Of a stretch of 64,000 bases of DNA, positions 1 through 8,304 are shown piece after piece. The translations under genes and the position numbers were made by a program. Origin of the DNA: Oscillatoriales cyanobacterium SM2_2_1 (GTDB taxonomy: Bacteria; Cyanobacteriota; Cyanobacteriia; Pseudanabaenales; Pseudanabaenaceae); assembly GCA_012031145.1 (NCBI GenBank), contig JAAUUH010000001.1:1-64000 (forward strand), given 5' to 3'. Position 1 is the first letter of the stretch, and each line of letters opens with the position of its first letter. Below the pieces are notes generated by a model, which saw only the letters and a list, made by a program, of their open reading frames with translations, did no database searches and was not told the origin of the DNA.

Positions 1-50
1 ATACCGTAAATAGCTTTAGTTACGGAGCGGGGTGGCAGGGGTGAGACCTG

Positions 51-71
51 GCTGGGGGCTGCGCCCCCAGC
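51..71. repeat. GC-rich perfect hairpin
   Basis: GCTGGGGGC and GCCCCCAGC form a perfect 9-bp stem with a TGC loop. It lies downstream of the minus-strand gene ending at 138, so it may end its transcript. There is no clear U-tract. The same core (ggggctgcgccc) recurs at 7352 and 26645, so it also belongs to a dispersed repeat family. Confidence 0.5.
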
Positions 72-137
72 CCCCCTTCCCGTCTATGTCCGAGCTCACT
101 TGAATACAGCTATGACAGTTCGCAAAAACGTTGCTTT

Positions 138-380
138 TTAATTGCGGGTGCGGGTAGTCGTTTGGGTATTACCGTCAACGGTGCGGTTGGTCGTTTGGGT
201 ATTACCGTTGGAACCAGTGCGAGTGGTGGTTTGGGTATTGCCGTTGACAGAGCGGTTGGTCGTTTGGGAATTACCGTTGGGACCGGTCCGAGTCGTGGTC
301 TGCTGGGCTAGGGCGATCGCGCTGGGGCTGAGGAATGCCACCAAGACCAAGGCGGCAAGTTTGTGAGTGCGTTGAATCAT
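138..380 (-). CDS. small secreted repeat protein
   Basis: This 80-residue protein starts with a clear signal peptide: a basic N-terminus, a hydrophobic stretch and a cut near ALAQQ. The mature part is made almost only of alternating 12- and 11-residue units such as QTTTRTGPNGNS and QTTNRSVNGNT, rich in Q, T, N and R with no cysteine. The DNA repeats the same pattern, so the gene can probably expand or contract by slippage. A good ribosome site (aggag) lies about 8 bases before the ATG. Export to the periplasm or outside is inferred. No enzyme or binding family is recognised. The regular, polar, charged pattern would suit a beta-solenoid or an unstructured surface protein. Confidence 0.7.
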   Translation of the reverse strand: MIQRTHKLAALVLVAFLSPSAIALAQQTTTRTGPNGNSQTTNRSVNGNTQTTTRTGSNGNTQTTNRTVDGNTQTTTRTRN

Positions 381-504
381 GGTTGTTACTCCTAAATTTA
401 TGGGTGGTTGAGGTGAAAGCTATTGAATTGGTTTTCTAGCGATGCGTATCAATTCTTAGGCAACTTAGCTCCCTAGGGTTCCTAGAAGCTAGAGACCAAA
501 GTCC

Positions 505-906
505 CTAGAACCCCCTTACCCGAAGACGCCGGGCATTTTGCTGCAGTTGCTGCTTCTGCTCTGGGGTAAGAATTTGGGTGATGCTTCCCTGGGCACTCTG
601 GAGAATTTGCTGAGTTTGCCCCTGCTGGTCGGCGGTTAAGTTCAATCCCGAAACAGTACTGCGGATATCCGTGCCATTGGCAAGGGCTTGGCGCAATTGG
701 GCTTCCTGGGATGGATCGAGAACCTTCTCAATATCTGCAATCACCTGATCGCTGAGAGCCGTCAGTTGTTGCTGTTGTGTCGCAGTCAGGGTAATGCCCT
801 GGAGGACGGGAAACCGACTCGCAGCGGAGGAAGATTGGGCGATCGCCGCAGAACTGGAAACGGCCGTGATCGCCACGACTGCAAGGCTCCAAAGAATTTG
901 TTTCAT
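505..906 (-). CDS. periplasmic LTxxQ-repeat protein (Spy/CpxP-like)
   Basis: Of the possible starts, the ATG at 906 gives a 133-residue protein with a signal peptide cut near AIAQS. A longer reading to 1113 would run through non-coding-like sequence and into the divergent kinase promoter. The mature protein holds three LTxxQ-type segments (LTATQQQQL, LTADQQGQ, LTPEQKQQL) in a glutamine-rich helical protein. LTxxQ motifs mark the Spy/CpxP/CnrX group of periplasmic chaperones and stress sensors. Size and pattern fit a small helical periplasmic protein, but the match is by motif only. It is divergent from a sensor kinase/regulator pair at 1094-2886, so it could be that pair's target or signal partner. 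That link is inferred. Confidence 0.65.
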   Translation of the reverse strand: MKQILWSLAVVAITAVSSSAAIAQSSSAASRFPVLQGITLTATQQQQLTALSDQVIADIEKVLDPSQEAQLRQALANGTDIRSTVSGLNLTADQQGQTQQILQSAQGSITQILTPEQKQQLQQNARRLRVRGF

Positions 907-1093
907 GACATCGCCTACGAATGAACTATGCTGGCAGCATAGGAAAATGACAACGGGAAGCCAAGGGAACATAGTCCCGCTTTCCAAAAAAGATTTAGCC
1001 TTCTTGTGGGACGATCGTCCCTTGACAACGCCGTCAGTCCGTTCTTTGATGTCGCTATGGAAGCTGTCGGACATCATAGGAACTGAAGTGAAG

Positions 1094-2254
1094 ATGCTCA
1101 GCCCATCCCTCAAATTGTTTGCTTGGCTAGAGTGGATTTTACTAGCGATGACGGTGATCGCCCAAGGGGCGGGTGCCCGCTATGTCCAGTGGCCATTGCC
1201 CCTAGTGATGGTATCCCTACTGGGAATCGCCCTCTGGATGACCATGGCCCCGCGCCGACAGTCGGTGGCATTTTTGTCGGTGATGGGTGCCACTGCCATA
1301 GTGGCTGTGATGACCTTCAGCGGGCTAATTCTTTTTTATCACTTGCTATTTGTCATTTTGATGATTCGGATTTCCCTCCTGCTGCATGGCTGGTGGCGAT
1401 CGCTAGGGCTTGGCATTTTTTACATCAACTATGCGCTCCTCCAGTATTGGCGGTTTGTGGTTCTCCAATCCCCCCATCAGTTCATTCTGAGGGAGCCCTA
1501 CGCCACGGGGATTGCATTTACGGTGGTGTTCGGTTTTTTGCTGTTATTCCTCCAACTATTGATGGATGCCCTAACCGCTGAGTCCCAAAGTCGCCGAGCC
1601 CTCGCCCTGGCTAATGGACAGTTGCGGGAATATGCCGAGCGCGTGGAGCACCTGTCTGCGGCCCAGGAGCGTAACCGTATTGCCCGGGAGATGCACGATG
1701 CCCTGGGTCATTCCCTGACCATTCTCAATCTGCATTTGGATGCAACCCTCAGACTATGGGATGCTGACCCCCAGGAAGCCCATGACTTGGTTGCCGAAGC
1801 CAAGCAAGTATCGGCCAAGGCATTGGGTGAAGTTCGTTCTGCGATTGCTTCCCTGCGTGAGGATCCCCTAGAGGGGCGTTCCCTATCCATGGGGATCGCC
1901 CGATTATCCCAGGAGTTCTGCCGGGCAACCGGAGTGGAACCCCAGGTAGATCTGGCCATCTTCCAGTCCCTTCCCCCCTCTGTTGAGCGCACAATTTTTC
2001 GGGTGGTTCAGGAAGGTCTGACCAACATTTGCAAACATGCCCATGCCAGCGCTGTGGCGATCGCCATTCGGGAAGGCGCCCAGCACATTGAGATCGACAT
2101 TCGTGACAATGGCAGGGGATTTGATGTGCAGCAAAATATCACAGGCTTTGGGTTACAGGGAATTCGCGAGCGTGTTGAGAGCCTCTGCGGAGCCGTGGAA
2201 TTTCACTCGGCTGTGGGCCAGGGGTGCCACCTCAGAGCAGTGGTGCCGCGATGA
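1094..2254 (+). CDS. membrane sensor histidine kinase, DesK/NarL type
   Basis: With the ATG at 1094 the protein has 386 residues. An in-frame ATG at 1049 is possible. The first ~155 residues carry about five or six hydrophobic segments and no large periplasmic loop, as in DesK/LiaS-like kinases that sense the membrane itself. A short coiled linker leads to a HisKA_3 domain whose phospho-acceptor His sits in AREMHDALGHSL. The HATPase_c domain follows, with an N-box-like VQEGLTNICKHA, then DNGRGFD and GFGLQGIRER. The stop overlaps the next gene's start (ATGA), so the two are co-translated. The kinase should phosphorylate the regulator encoded at 2251. Signal unknown; the adjacent LTxxQ gene hints at envelope stress. 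Confidence 0.88.
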   Translation: MLSPSLKLFAWLEWILLAMTVIAQGAGARYVQWPLPLVMVSLLGIALWMTMAPRRQSVAFLSVMGATAIVAVMTFSGLILFYHLLFVILMIRISLLLHGWWRSLGLGIFYINYALLQYWRFVVLQSPHQFILREPYATGIAFTVVFGFLLLFLQLLMDALTAESQSRRALALANGQLREYAERVEHLSAAQERNRIAREMHDALGHSLTILNLHLDATLRLWDADPQEAHDLVAEAKQVSAKALGEVRSAIASLREDPLEGRSLSMGIARLSQEFCRATGVEPQVDLAIFQSLPPSVERTIFRVVQEGLTNICKHAHASAVAIAIREGAQHIEIDIRDNGRGFDVQQNITGFGLQGIRERVESLCGAVEFHSAVGQGCHLRAVVPR

Positions 2255-2886
2255 TTCGGCTCCTTCTGGCCGATGATCAAGACCTGATTCGCCGTGGGCT
2301 AAGGGCGCTCCTCAAAACCGATCCGGAACTCATGGTTGTCGGGGAGGCCGAGAACGGAGCCTTGGCGCACCAGCAGTGCCAAGCCCTTGCTCCGGATGTA
2401 GTGCTCATGGATGTGCGGATGCCGGTCATGGATGGGGTTGCGGCCACGCGCCTAATCCGCCAGGAATTTCCCCTAGTGCGGGTGCTGATCCTGACTACCT
2501 TTGCCGATCAAACCTACGTGGAGCAAGGAATCCGGGCGGGGGCCTCAGGATACCTGCTAAAGGATACCCCCTTTGAGGAACTGACCCAGGCCATTCGCTT
2601 TATTCACCGGGGGTACACCCAAATTGGCCCCGGACTGCTGGAATGCGTCCTCGAGAGCCCACGCCATCCCCAAGCGCCCCCCCAACCCGGCTGGGAGGAA
2701 CTCACCGATCGCGATCACCAAATTATCCAACTTATCGCCCAGGGCATGAGCAACCGCGAAATTGCCCAGACCCTATTCCTCTCCGAAAAGACGGTCAAAA
2801 ATCGCCTGACCCAGATTCTGAGTTGCCTTAACCTGCGCGATCGCACCCAGTTGGCCGTTTCCGTGTGGCAAAAGCGAGAACCCTAG
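2251..2886 (+). CDS. NarL/LuxR-family response regulator
   Basis: The ATG at 2251 overlaps the kinase stop by four bases and opens directly into a receiver domain (MIRLLLADDQDL). The phospho-acceptor Asp lies in VVLMDVRMP and the conserved Lys in LLKDTPFEE. The C-terminal LuxR helix-turn-helix spans roughly residues 140-200, with LTDRDHQIIQLIAQGMSNREIA and an ending SEKTVKNRLTQIL. The length (211 residues) is normal for the family. It is the obvious partner of the upstream HisKA_3 kinase. Targets are unknown. A NarL-type output usually binds as a dimer to inverted repeats, and the divergent LTxxQ gene promoter at 907-1093 is a reasonable place to look. Confidence 0.92.
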   Translation: MIRLLLADDQDLIRRGLRALLKTDPELMVVGEAENGALAHQQCQALAPDVVLMDVRMPVMDGVAATRLIRQEFPLVRVLILTTFADQTYVEQGIRAGASGYLLKDTPFEELTQAIRFIHRGYTQIGPGLLECVLESPRHPQAPPQPGWEELTDRDHQIIQLIAQGMSNREIAQTLFLSEKTVKNRLTQILSCLNLRDRTQLAVSVWQKREP

Positions 2887-2898
2887 GCTAAAAATTTG

Positions 2899-2957
2899 AC
2901 GGGCGCAGTACCGCTGATCCCCCAGGGCTTCTAGGTTGATCTTGATGATGCGCCCTA
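2899..2957. repeat. dispersed repeat family A, copy 1
   Basis: This stretch aligns with 6382-6439, sharing acgggcgc, gtacc, atccccca, ggcttcta and ttgatg followed by gcnccccta-type ends. Both copies lie between convergent genes. The end overlaps the lipA stop by a few bases. No coding potential is visible. Confidence 0.6.
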
Positions 2958-3833
2958 ACTAGGCTGTCCGCTATAAAGCCCATGGGCATGGTAAGAACTA
3001 CGCACCAACGGGCCCGACCGCACCTGGGCAAAACCAATCGACCGGGCGATCGCCGCTAACATCCCAAACTCCTCTGGAGTCCAGTATTTTTCCACCGGCA
3101 AATGGGCCAGGGACGGCCGCAAATATTGCCCCAAGGTCACGGCACGACAGCCCACAGAATAAAGATCCCGCAGCGCGGTTTCGATCTCGGCAACGGTTTC
3201 CCCATGGCCCACCATCAGTCCCGACTTCACCAAAATCCTAGGATCCAGCCGCGCCACCGTTGCCAGCACCGAGAGCGATCGCCCATACTTAGCGCCACGC
3301 CGCACCCGTCCCTGCAGCCGTTCTACGGTTTCCAGATTGTGGTTATAGCAAACCGGTTGCGCCGCCACCACGGTTTCGATACAGGTGCGATCGCCCCGAA
3401 AATCCGGCGTCAGCACCTCCAAAAGCACCCCCGGTCGCTCTGCCCGCACCGCCGCCATCACCCGCACAAACCAGCCTGCCCCCTGATCCGCCAAGTCATC
3501 CCGCGCCACCGAAGTCAGCACCACATAATCCAAACCTAGCAGAGCCACCGCCTCTGCCACCCGCTGTGGCTCCTCCGGATCCAACGGCATCGGCGCATGG
3601 CCCTTATCCACCTGACAAAAAGCACAGGCCCGGGTGCAGGTTGCCCCCATCAACAAAAACGTGGCCGTCCGCTGGGCGTAGCATTCCGCCCGGTTAGGGC
3701 ATCGCCCTTCCTCGCAGATGGTGTGAATCTGGCGCTGCTTTATAATTTGCTGCACCGCCGAAATGTCCTCCGTAGTGCCAATGGAGGGGCGCAGCCAGTC
3801 AGGAAGGCGAAGCGAAGCTTGGGAATTGGTCAT
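2955..3833 (-). CDS. lipA: lipoyl synthase
   Basis: Lipoyl synthase is a radical-SAM enzyme that inserts two sulfurs into octanoyl groups on lipoyl domains of pyruvate dehydrogenase and the glycine cleavage H protein. Both iron-sulfur cluster motifs are visible: [12 protein letters not shown] for the auxiliary cluster and the radical-SAM CTRACAFC. The C-terminal RSSYHAH region carries the expected RSSY serine. The ATG at 3833 (MTNSQAS) gives 292 residues, a normal length; a further upstream ATG at 3893 adds 20 residues unlike the family. It may share the divergent region with the response regulator at 3990. GcvT, encoded at 31.2 kb, belongs to a complex that needs lipoylated protein, so the functions connect. 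Confidence 0.95.
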   Translation of the reverse strand: MTNSQASLRLPDWLRPSIGTTEDISAVQQIIKQRQIHTICEEGRCPNRAECYAQRTATFLLMGATCTRACAFCQVDKGHAPMPLDPEEPQRVAEAVALLGLDYVVLTSVARDDLADQGAGWFVRVMAAVRAERPGVLLEVLTPDFRGDRTCIETVVAAQPVCYNHNLETVERLQGRVRRGAKYGRSLSVLATVARLDPRILVKSGLMVGHGETVAEIETALRDLYSVGCRAVTLGQYLRPSLAHLPVEKYWTPEEFGMLAAIARSIGFAQVRSGPLVRSSYHAHGLYSGQPS

Positions 3834-3989
3834 AGCAGCGGAAACACCAGAACAATGAACATCGCAGCAGGTTTTAGGTTCAGTGTACTGCACCAGCTCG
3901 AGTCCAAAAAAAACGCCTCAGATGTTCCCAAGATGGCCTGATGCGTGTAGAATCAGCCTCAAAAATCGCAAGGCAAGGGGACATCAGCA

Positions 3990-4595
3990 GTGGCAGCGTA
4001 TAAGATTCTGGTGATTGACGACAGCCGAGTGATCCGCAACATGGTGCGTGATCTTCTGCCCACCGCGCAGTTTGATGTAATTGAGGCCCCGGACGGGATT
4101 AAGGGTCTAGAAGCCGCTAAGAGTGAGCGCCCTTGGCTGATCATGTTAGATTTTTTGCTTCCCAAGATGAGCGGCTACGATGTCTATCAAAACCTGCAGC
4201 AGGATCCTGAGCTAGCCTACACGCCCCTGGTTTTGATGTCCGGTCGCAAGGAGGAAGTCACCAGCAAAATTTCTGAGCCTTTCAGTGATCACTTCTTAGC
4301 GTTCATTGAAAAACCCTTCGAGAAAAACGAGCTAGTGCAGGCCATTAAGATGGCCCGATCCCTAGCCGAGCGCAAGCCTCGAGTAACCCAGGTTCCTGCT
4401 GCTGCCCCTGCCCCAGTCGAAGCTCCCGCTGCTGCCGCCAGTTCGGAATTGGTGCAGCGTCTCCAGAAACTCGAAGAAAAGGTGACACTGATCGACGCGA
4501 TGGACAAGCGGATCAAAGCTCTAGAGCAGCAGATTGTTACCCAGCACAAGCAGTTGCAGCAGTTGGTGGACTACATCAAGCGCAAAGTGGGGTAA
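3990..4595 (+). CDS. PatA/CheY-like response regulator with coiled-coil tail
   Basis: Translation starts at a GTG (3990) about 11 bases after an aagggg ribosome site. Residues 1-125 form a receiver domain: KILVIDDSRVIRNMV, phospho-Asp in LIMLDFLLPKMSG, conserved Lys in FIEKPFEKNE. Then comes an Ala/Pro-rich linker (about residues 132-152) and a C-terminal helical region with heptads (LQKLEEKVTLIDAMDKRIKAL) that should form a coiled coil. There is no DNA-binding or enzyme domain, so output must be by protein contact or oligomerisation. Cyanobacterial regulators of this shape often serve motility or cell-surface pathways; that is family context, not shown here. The next gene starts four bases after its stop. 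Confidence 0.85.
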   Translation: MAAYKILVIDDSRVIRNMVRDLLPTAQFDVIEAPDGIKGLEAAKSERPWLIMLDFLLPKMSGYDVYQNLQQDPELAYTPLVLMSGRKEEVTSKISEPFSDHFLAFIEKPFEKNELVQAIKMARSLAERKPRVTQVPAAAPAPVEAPAAAASSELVQRLQKLEEKVTLIDAMDKRIKALEQQIVTQHKQLQQLVDYIKRKVG

Positions 4596-4598
4596 TGA

Positions 4599-5039
4599 TT
4601 GATTTTAGCGGTGATTGCGGTGCTGCCAATAATTGCGGTTTTACCTTTGCCCAATGCTCAAGGGGATTATTTGCCGCCCATCCGTCGTACTCCTGTGCAT
4701 CGACTGTGGCAAGTCGTGGATCGCGACCCAGCGGGACTAAATTGCCGCATGGCTGCCGAATTTCCGCCGGGAACCCTCTGGTTTGAGACGGCACGAGGGC
4801 AAGTTTTGTTAACGAGCGATCGCCACCCCATCGGTCAATGGCCCGTAGTTGCGACCCTCAAGCGCGGGGCCATGGTTCAAGCCTTTAGTGGCAACCTCGG
4901 AGCCCAACTGATCATCCGCGATCGCCAGAAAAAGCCATGGCTGCCGGTACTGGTGGAACGTTCCAGGGGTGGGGTGCACTGCTTTGTGCGGGCCAATAGC
5001 AAATTGATCCAACCCGCTGGCAAAGAAACCCGTTTCTAG
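4599..5039 (+). CDS. secreted hypothetical protein
   Basis: The reading frame opens with a TTG at 4599, four bases after the upstream stop, and encodes a signal peptide (hydrophobic ILAVIAVLPIIAVLPLP, cut near NAQG). An ATG at 4596 is in another frame and gives a shorter product without a leader, so TTG is preferred. The mature ~125 residues contain two cysteines (LNCRMAA and VHCFVRA) that could form a disulfide, and beta-rich segments such as GQWPVVATLKRGAMVQAF and QLIIRDRQKKPWLPV that resemble a bacterial SH3-like fold. No catalytic motif is seen. Tight spacing suggests co-transcription with the receiver protein. Function unknown. Confidence 0.65.
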   Translation: MILAVIAVLPIIAVLPLPNAQGDYLPPIRRTPVHRLWQVVDRDPAGLNCRMAAEFPPGTLWFETARGQVLLTSDRHPIGQWPVVATLKRGAMVQAFSGNLGAQLIIRDRQKKPWLPVLVERSRGGVHCFVRANSKLIQPAGKETRF

Positions 5040-5121
5040 GGGTTGTGAGCACTGAGTTATACGGTTCATAGACTAGAACTATCTGTGTATCAAACTGTGT
5101 ATTAAAGTTCCATTTTTTGTA

Positions 5122-5970
5122 ATGAGGTTGGACTTCATGAACGGTGGTTATACCTCAAATGAACTTGCTCGGCACTTGGAAACAGCAAAGCGTATTTTAA
5201 ATAAAATTTATAGTTGGTGGGCTATCGGAGAACAAGTCCGTGGCGGTGCAGGAACAATTCCTCCTGTTGCTACTCTTATTCTTCCAGATACAGAATGGAA
5301 TGACTTGAATATAAACCAACAGATTAGCCTTACGTTCTACGCCGAAAACATGGTTGATGATGTACGAAGTAATCCTGAAAAGTATCTAACCATTTCACCT
5401 TCTGCACCCATTTATTCATCCATGCTTGCCAATTGTCGCCGTATCAATGATGGCTTCTGGGAAATTGTTATCAGCAGATTTGTCGATGAAGATTCTAGGA
5501 AATTAATGGTTGATAAAAGTATTGTTAGAGGTGACAAATTTTGGGATTATGAACAAGATAAGTTTGGAATTCGTGCTTCTACTTTTCGAGAAACCACAGA
5601 AGAATCAAATCCTCCAAACATAATTCCTAACCGGAAGGATGCGGTTGTTGATATTCGCAAAATTCGTGATTACTGCCTTAATCTAAACCATAATGAACTT
5701 AATCTAAACCATGATGAAGGTAAACACAAGGCACGATTATTTCCCTCGATTTTGGGTATGACTTCAGCTGATGCTGAAAAACTCCGCCAAATCCTTCTTG
5801 AAATCGTTGAATCACAAGTAGCTAAACCAGGACGACGCGATGAGTTTGGGCAACGTTACACTATAGATTTCAAGCTTGAATGGCAAGGCAAAAGTGCAAA
5901 TATAAGAAGTGGCCGGATTATTGAGCATGGTTCCAACATTCCAAAACTGACAACTTGCTATCCTTTATAG
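5122..5970 (+). CDS. DUF6883-domain protein
   Basis: The 282-residue protein has an unrecognised N-terminal part (residues 1-~180) and a C-terminal segment that matches the DUF6883 pattern: KIRDYCLN, GKHKARLF, LGMTSADAEKLR and a final IIEHGSNIPKLTTCY. DUF6883 proteins are widespread, often beside a DUF4926 gene, and have been linked by context to toxin-type loci; no activity is known to me. The gene is AT-richer than its neighbours, lacks HIP1 sites and sits with a DUF4926 gene 19 bases downstream. These features suggest acquisition as a two-gene cassette. The domain contains an in-frame 21-bp duplication (5677-5718). ATGs at 5122 and 5137 both could start it. Confidence 0.75.
   Translation: MRLDFMNGGYTSNELARHLETAKRILNKIYSWWAIGEQVRGGAGTIPPVATLILPDTEWNDLNINQQISLTFYAENMVDDVRSNPEKYLTISPSAPIYSSMLANCRRINDGFWEIVISRFVDEDSRKLMVDKSIVRGDKFWDYEQDKFGIRASTFRETTEESNPPNIIPNRKDAVVDIRKIRDYCLNLNHNELNLNHDEGKHKARLFPSILGMTSADAEKLRQILLEIVESQVAKPGRRDEFGQRYTIDFKLEWQGKSANIRSGRIIEHGSNIPKLTTCYPL
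5677..5718 (+). repeat. 21-bp in-frame tandem duplication
   Basis: Two adjacent 21-base units (5677-5697 and 5698-5718) differ at one base and encode LNLNHNE then LNLNHDE. They fall at the start of the DUF6883 domain, where family members usually have only one such unit. It reads as a recent slippage or duplication event that kept frame. Confidence 0.85.
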
Positions 5971-5989
5971 GCTCTAGGGGTAATATGCA

Positions 5990-6238
5990 ATGACAAACAA
6001 CACAATTAATTTGCTCGATGTAGTAGCGTTGATAACAGATCTTCCTGAATGTAATTTATGGCAAGGTCAAGTCGGTACAGTCGTTGAAATTCTAGCTACT
6101 GGAAAGGCTTTTGAAGTAGAGTTTAGCGACCGTAGTGGACGCACGTATGAATCCCTCGGTTTACGACCAGAACAAATTATGGTGCTACATTTCGAGCCAG
6201 TTTCTCCTAGTTCAACATCTGGAGTGGTTACGGCGTAA
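5990..6238 (+). CDS. DUF4926-domain protein
   Basis: The 82-residue product reads INLLDVVALITDLPE, then GQVGTVVEIL and FEVEFSDRSGRTYESLGL, the typical DUF4926 pattern of a small beta-rich protein (it begins with a conserved 'LLDVVAL' and a 'G-x-GTVVE' turn). It follows the DUF6883 gene by 19 bases and should be on the same transcript. Pairing of DUF6883 and DUF4926 genes is common in cyanobacteria. If the pair is a toxin-immunity or toxin-antitoxin unit, this small protein would be the protective partner. That role is inferred only from size and context. The last ~12 residues (SPSSTSGVV) are not part of the domain. Confidence 0.75.
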   Translation: MTNNTINLLDVVALITDLPECNLWQGQVGTVVEILATGKAFEVEFSDRSGRTYESLGLRPEQIMVLHFEPVSPSSTSGVVTA

Positions 6239-6381
6239 ACCGTATAACAAACGGGCTGGAGCGGACTTCTGGAAAATCTTGGTGTTGTTATCAAGGAATT
6301 TGTAGCCGCTCAGCCGGAACGTTGTATTGAGCTGTTAAATGCTCTCACGGTGGGGATCTCAGCCCTAACCCGTTAAACTCC

Positions 6382-6439
6382 ACGGGCGCGGTACCACCTA
6401 TCCCCCAAGGCTTCTATCTGAAATTGATGGCGCACCCTA
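6382..6439. repeat. dispersed repeat family A, copy 2
   Basis: Aligns with 2899-2957 over its whole length with scattered mismatches. It fills the gap between the DUF4926 gene and the 3' end of rbfA, overlapping the rbfA stop by three bases. Like copy 1 it lies between convergent genes. Confidence 0.6.
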
Positions 6440-6853
6440 GGAAACGTCATCCGTCGGCTGTTCCCCGGAGCCTGCCTCGGGATCGGTTGGCTTTTGCAGC
6501 CGTTCCTGTTCAATTTGGCTCAGCAATGAAAGAATCCGCACCCCCCGGTCAAAGGATTGATCTATCTTGAAGCTGACTTCGGGAACGCGACGTAAGCTCA
6601 ACCGCTGCCCCAGTTGATGGCGGACAAACCCGGTCGCTGATGCTAGGGCGTTCATGGTTTCCTTTTGGGCCTCTTCGGTGCCGTAAATACTGACAAAAAT
6701 GCGGGCGTGTTGCAGGTCTCCCGAAACTTCGACGTCAGTGACGCTAACCATGCCCATGCCGACCCGATCATCCTTAATATCGCGCAGGATCATGCTGCTC
6801 ACTTCGCGCTTGATCTGCTCCGCAACTCTGGCAACGCGACGGGTAGTGGCCAT
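6437..6853 (-). CDS. rbfA: ribosome-binding factor A
   Basis: RbfA is a small KH-like protein that helps mature the 30S subunit, acting near the 16S 5' end, and matters for growth in the cold. The sequence has the expected N-terminus ([18 protein letters not shown]), the DPRVG-like [17 protein letters not shown] and the helix ending [19 protein letters not shown]. The ~138-residue length is typical, with a short acidic tail ([16 protein letters not shown]) as in other cyanobacteria. A strong ribosome site (ggagaaag) precedes the ATG. The gene is alone on its strand here, convergent with the DUF pair. Confidence 0.95.
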   Translation of the reverse strand: MATTRRVARVAEQIKREVSSMILRDIKDDRVGMGMVSVTDVEVSGDLQHARIFVSIYGTEEAQKETMNALASATGFVRHQLGQRLSLRRVPEVSFKIDQSFDRGVRILSLLSQIEQERLQKPTDPEAGSGEQPTDDVS

Positions 6854-7013
6854 ATCTTTCTCCGGGGGGAAATCAACTGATCGAAAAGGTCTGGTATAGA
6901 AGATAACATCTTTAACTGAACAGACCGCTATGGTGGACGTAGCATTTATACTTAGCTTTCTAGGTGTTTTTAGGGCTTGGCGTAAATGTTAGCCAATGTT
7001 ATGAGGTTGTTCT

Positions 7014-7235
7014 ATGCAAACCCCCGAAGCTCTTCTGCGCTCATTTGAACAGTTGTACCTAAACATTACTGAGCCTCTAGATCCTTTTGTGGCTCTGGCG
7101 CTGACCAATTTAAGCTTGCGGGTGGTGGAGACAGCCTACACCATGGGATTTCAGGATGGTCAACGCGGCTCCGGATCTTCCTGCGCGGTGTGTGGGGATG
7201 GGCCATGCCTAGCGACAAAGCCTAGTGCAGTCTAA
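7014..7235 (+). CDS. small conserved-looking protein with two CxxC-like pairs
   Basis: This 73-residue product begins MQTPEALLRSFEQLYLNITEP and is amphipathic and helical to about residue 45, then ends with a Gly/Ser stretch and SCAVCGDGPC. The cysteines (CAVC and a third in GPC) could hold a metal, but three closely spaced cysteines are not a full zinc site. A gaggtt ribosome site sits about 7 bases before the ATG, and codon use matches neighbours. I do not recognise a family. It may be a cyanobacteria-specific small protein. Confidence 0.5.
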   Translation: MQTPEALLRSFEQLYLNITEPLDPFVALALTNLSLRVVETAYTMGFQDGQRGSGSSCAVCGDGPCLATKPSAV

Positions 7236-7594
7236 TGCTTTTGGGTGGTTTGGGAAGCTGCTCAACTGCCTTGGCCATGAAGCCTGTTATCTATGCCTTA
7301 ATTGGGGTTTGATCTAGGGGTTGTCATTACTTAGCTGTCAAAGGATTTCACGGGCTGCACCCCCAACCAAGGGTTTCACCCTGCACCCCGTCCCAACCAA
7401 ATTATTTACAGCTATAGCTGGAATTATGACGCGCCCTAGGGCTCCAAACCCCAGGAATGGAGTTCGATTCTGTGACCCGGATGGCCATGTTTTAGGTGTT
7501 GATGACTTCGTTAGTTGTTAGTTTGGTTCGTATAGTTCAGTAAGTTCATGGAAAATTGAGCGGCTGACTGAAGCGACTAACTGTAGCGACTTAC
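7236..7594. other. intergenic region with a family B repeat
   Basis: No convincing gene. A 66-codon open frame at 7321-7521 has no family signal, no clear ribosome site, and runs through the family B repeat (7352-7415). A gcgccctagg stretch at 7430 echoes the end of family A repeats. The region separates two convergent genes. Confidence 0.6.
7352..7415. repeat. dispersed repeat family B, copy 1
   Basis: gggctgcnccc, agggtttcaccc, tgcaccccgtcc and aaccaantta are shared with 26645-26710 in the same order and spacing. The first part also matches the hairpin at 51-71. Both full copies lie between convergent genes. Confidence 0.7.
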
Positions 7595-8304
7595 TCATAG
7601 AGGGAGTTGGGCGGCGGCAGGGAGAACTATGGGGTGGAGCCAACGAAAAATAACAATCGTGGCGATCACTCCTAGGTAGGCGGGCCGGGCAAATTCAGCC
7701 AAAACCAACTTCTGTCTGCCTTGGGCGATCGCCCAAAGGGCAGGATGGAGGTGCGTTCCTTGAGGGCTAAAAAGGCTTCGCCATAGCGGGTTTCTAAACG
7801 GCGATCGCCATGCCATGCCCCAAAGAGGTGATATCCCACTAGGGCCAGGGCAGTCAGGAGGGCAAAGGAGGAGCCGATCCAGAGGGTGTGGGCCAAGCAC
7901 CAGAGGGTCATGCCCGTCAGTTGGGGATGGCGGGTGATGCGGGTGATGCCAGTTTCAAATAAATGGACCTGGGGTCGGGCGATCGCTGCCACTTCCAGCA
8001 GGTTAAATGTGGCTGGATATAAAAAGAAAAAGGCCAGGCTGGATACCGCCGAGATCAGGAGTTCCATCCCCGGCACATCCTGGACAAACCAGAGGGCTAT
8101 GCCAGCGTAGCGGTGGTTAAAGTAAAAGACAAACACCGGCACGGCCAAAATCAGGCTCACTAGGGCAAAAATCACCCGGTAGGCACGGGCTCCAAGGCGC
8201 TGCTCCGCTGGCAGGCGTAGGGCCGCCAGACCACTATGGGCGATCGCAAAGAGGCCAATTAATCCCACCATGGTGAGGTGGAGTTCAAGGTCATTTGGGG
8301 TCAT
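7595..8304 (-). CDS. 15-cis-zeta-carotene isomerase (Z-ISO/NnrU family), frame broken
   Basis: Z-ISO isomerises 9,15,9'-tri-cis-zeta-carotene on the path from phytoene to lycopene, using a heme in a membrane protein. Matches to the plant enzyme include HSGLAALR, FFFLYPATFNLLEV, RITRHPQLTG, WCLAHTLWIG and HLFGAWHGDRRLETRYG. The frame that starts at 8304 stops at 7672 after SILPF, but a second frame continues to 7595 with IAQGRQKLVLAEFARPAYLG and LHPIVLP, just as the plant protein does. Adding one G in the run at 7732-7734 (complement) rejoins them into 236 residues. That site is the edge of a HIP1 octamer. It follows maf with an ATGA overlap, so it ends an ilvD-maf-Z-ISO operon. Confidence 0.85.

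Noticed and set aside
142-366. Plus-strand frame over the repeat protein
   Set aside because: It is the mirror of the repeat in 138-380; Val/Leu-rich repeats arise only from the reverse reading.
6930-6992. 20-residue open frame with a hydrophobic stretch ([10 protein letters not shown])
   Set aside because: Considered as a small photosystem peptide, but the sequence does not match PsbM, PsbT, PetG, PetL, PetN, PsaM or Psb30.
7321-7521. 66-codon open frame
   Set aside because: Passes through the family B repeat, has no ribosome site or family signal, and its codon use is unlike neighbours.
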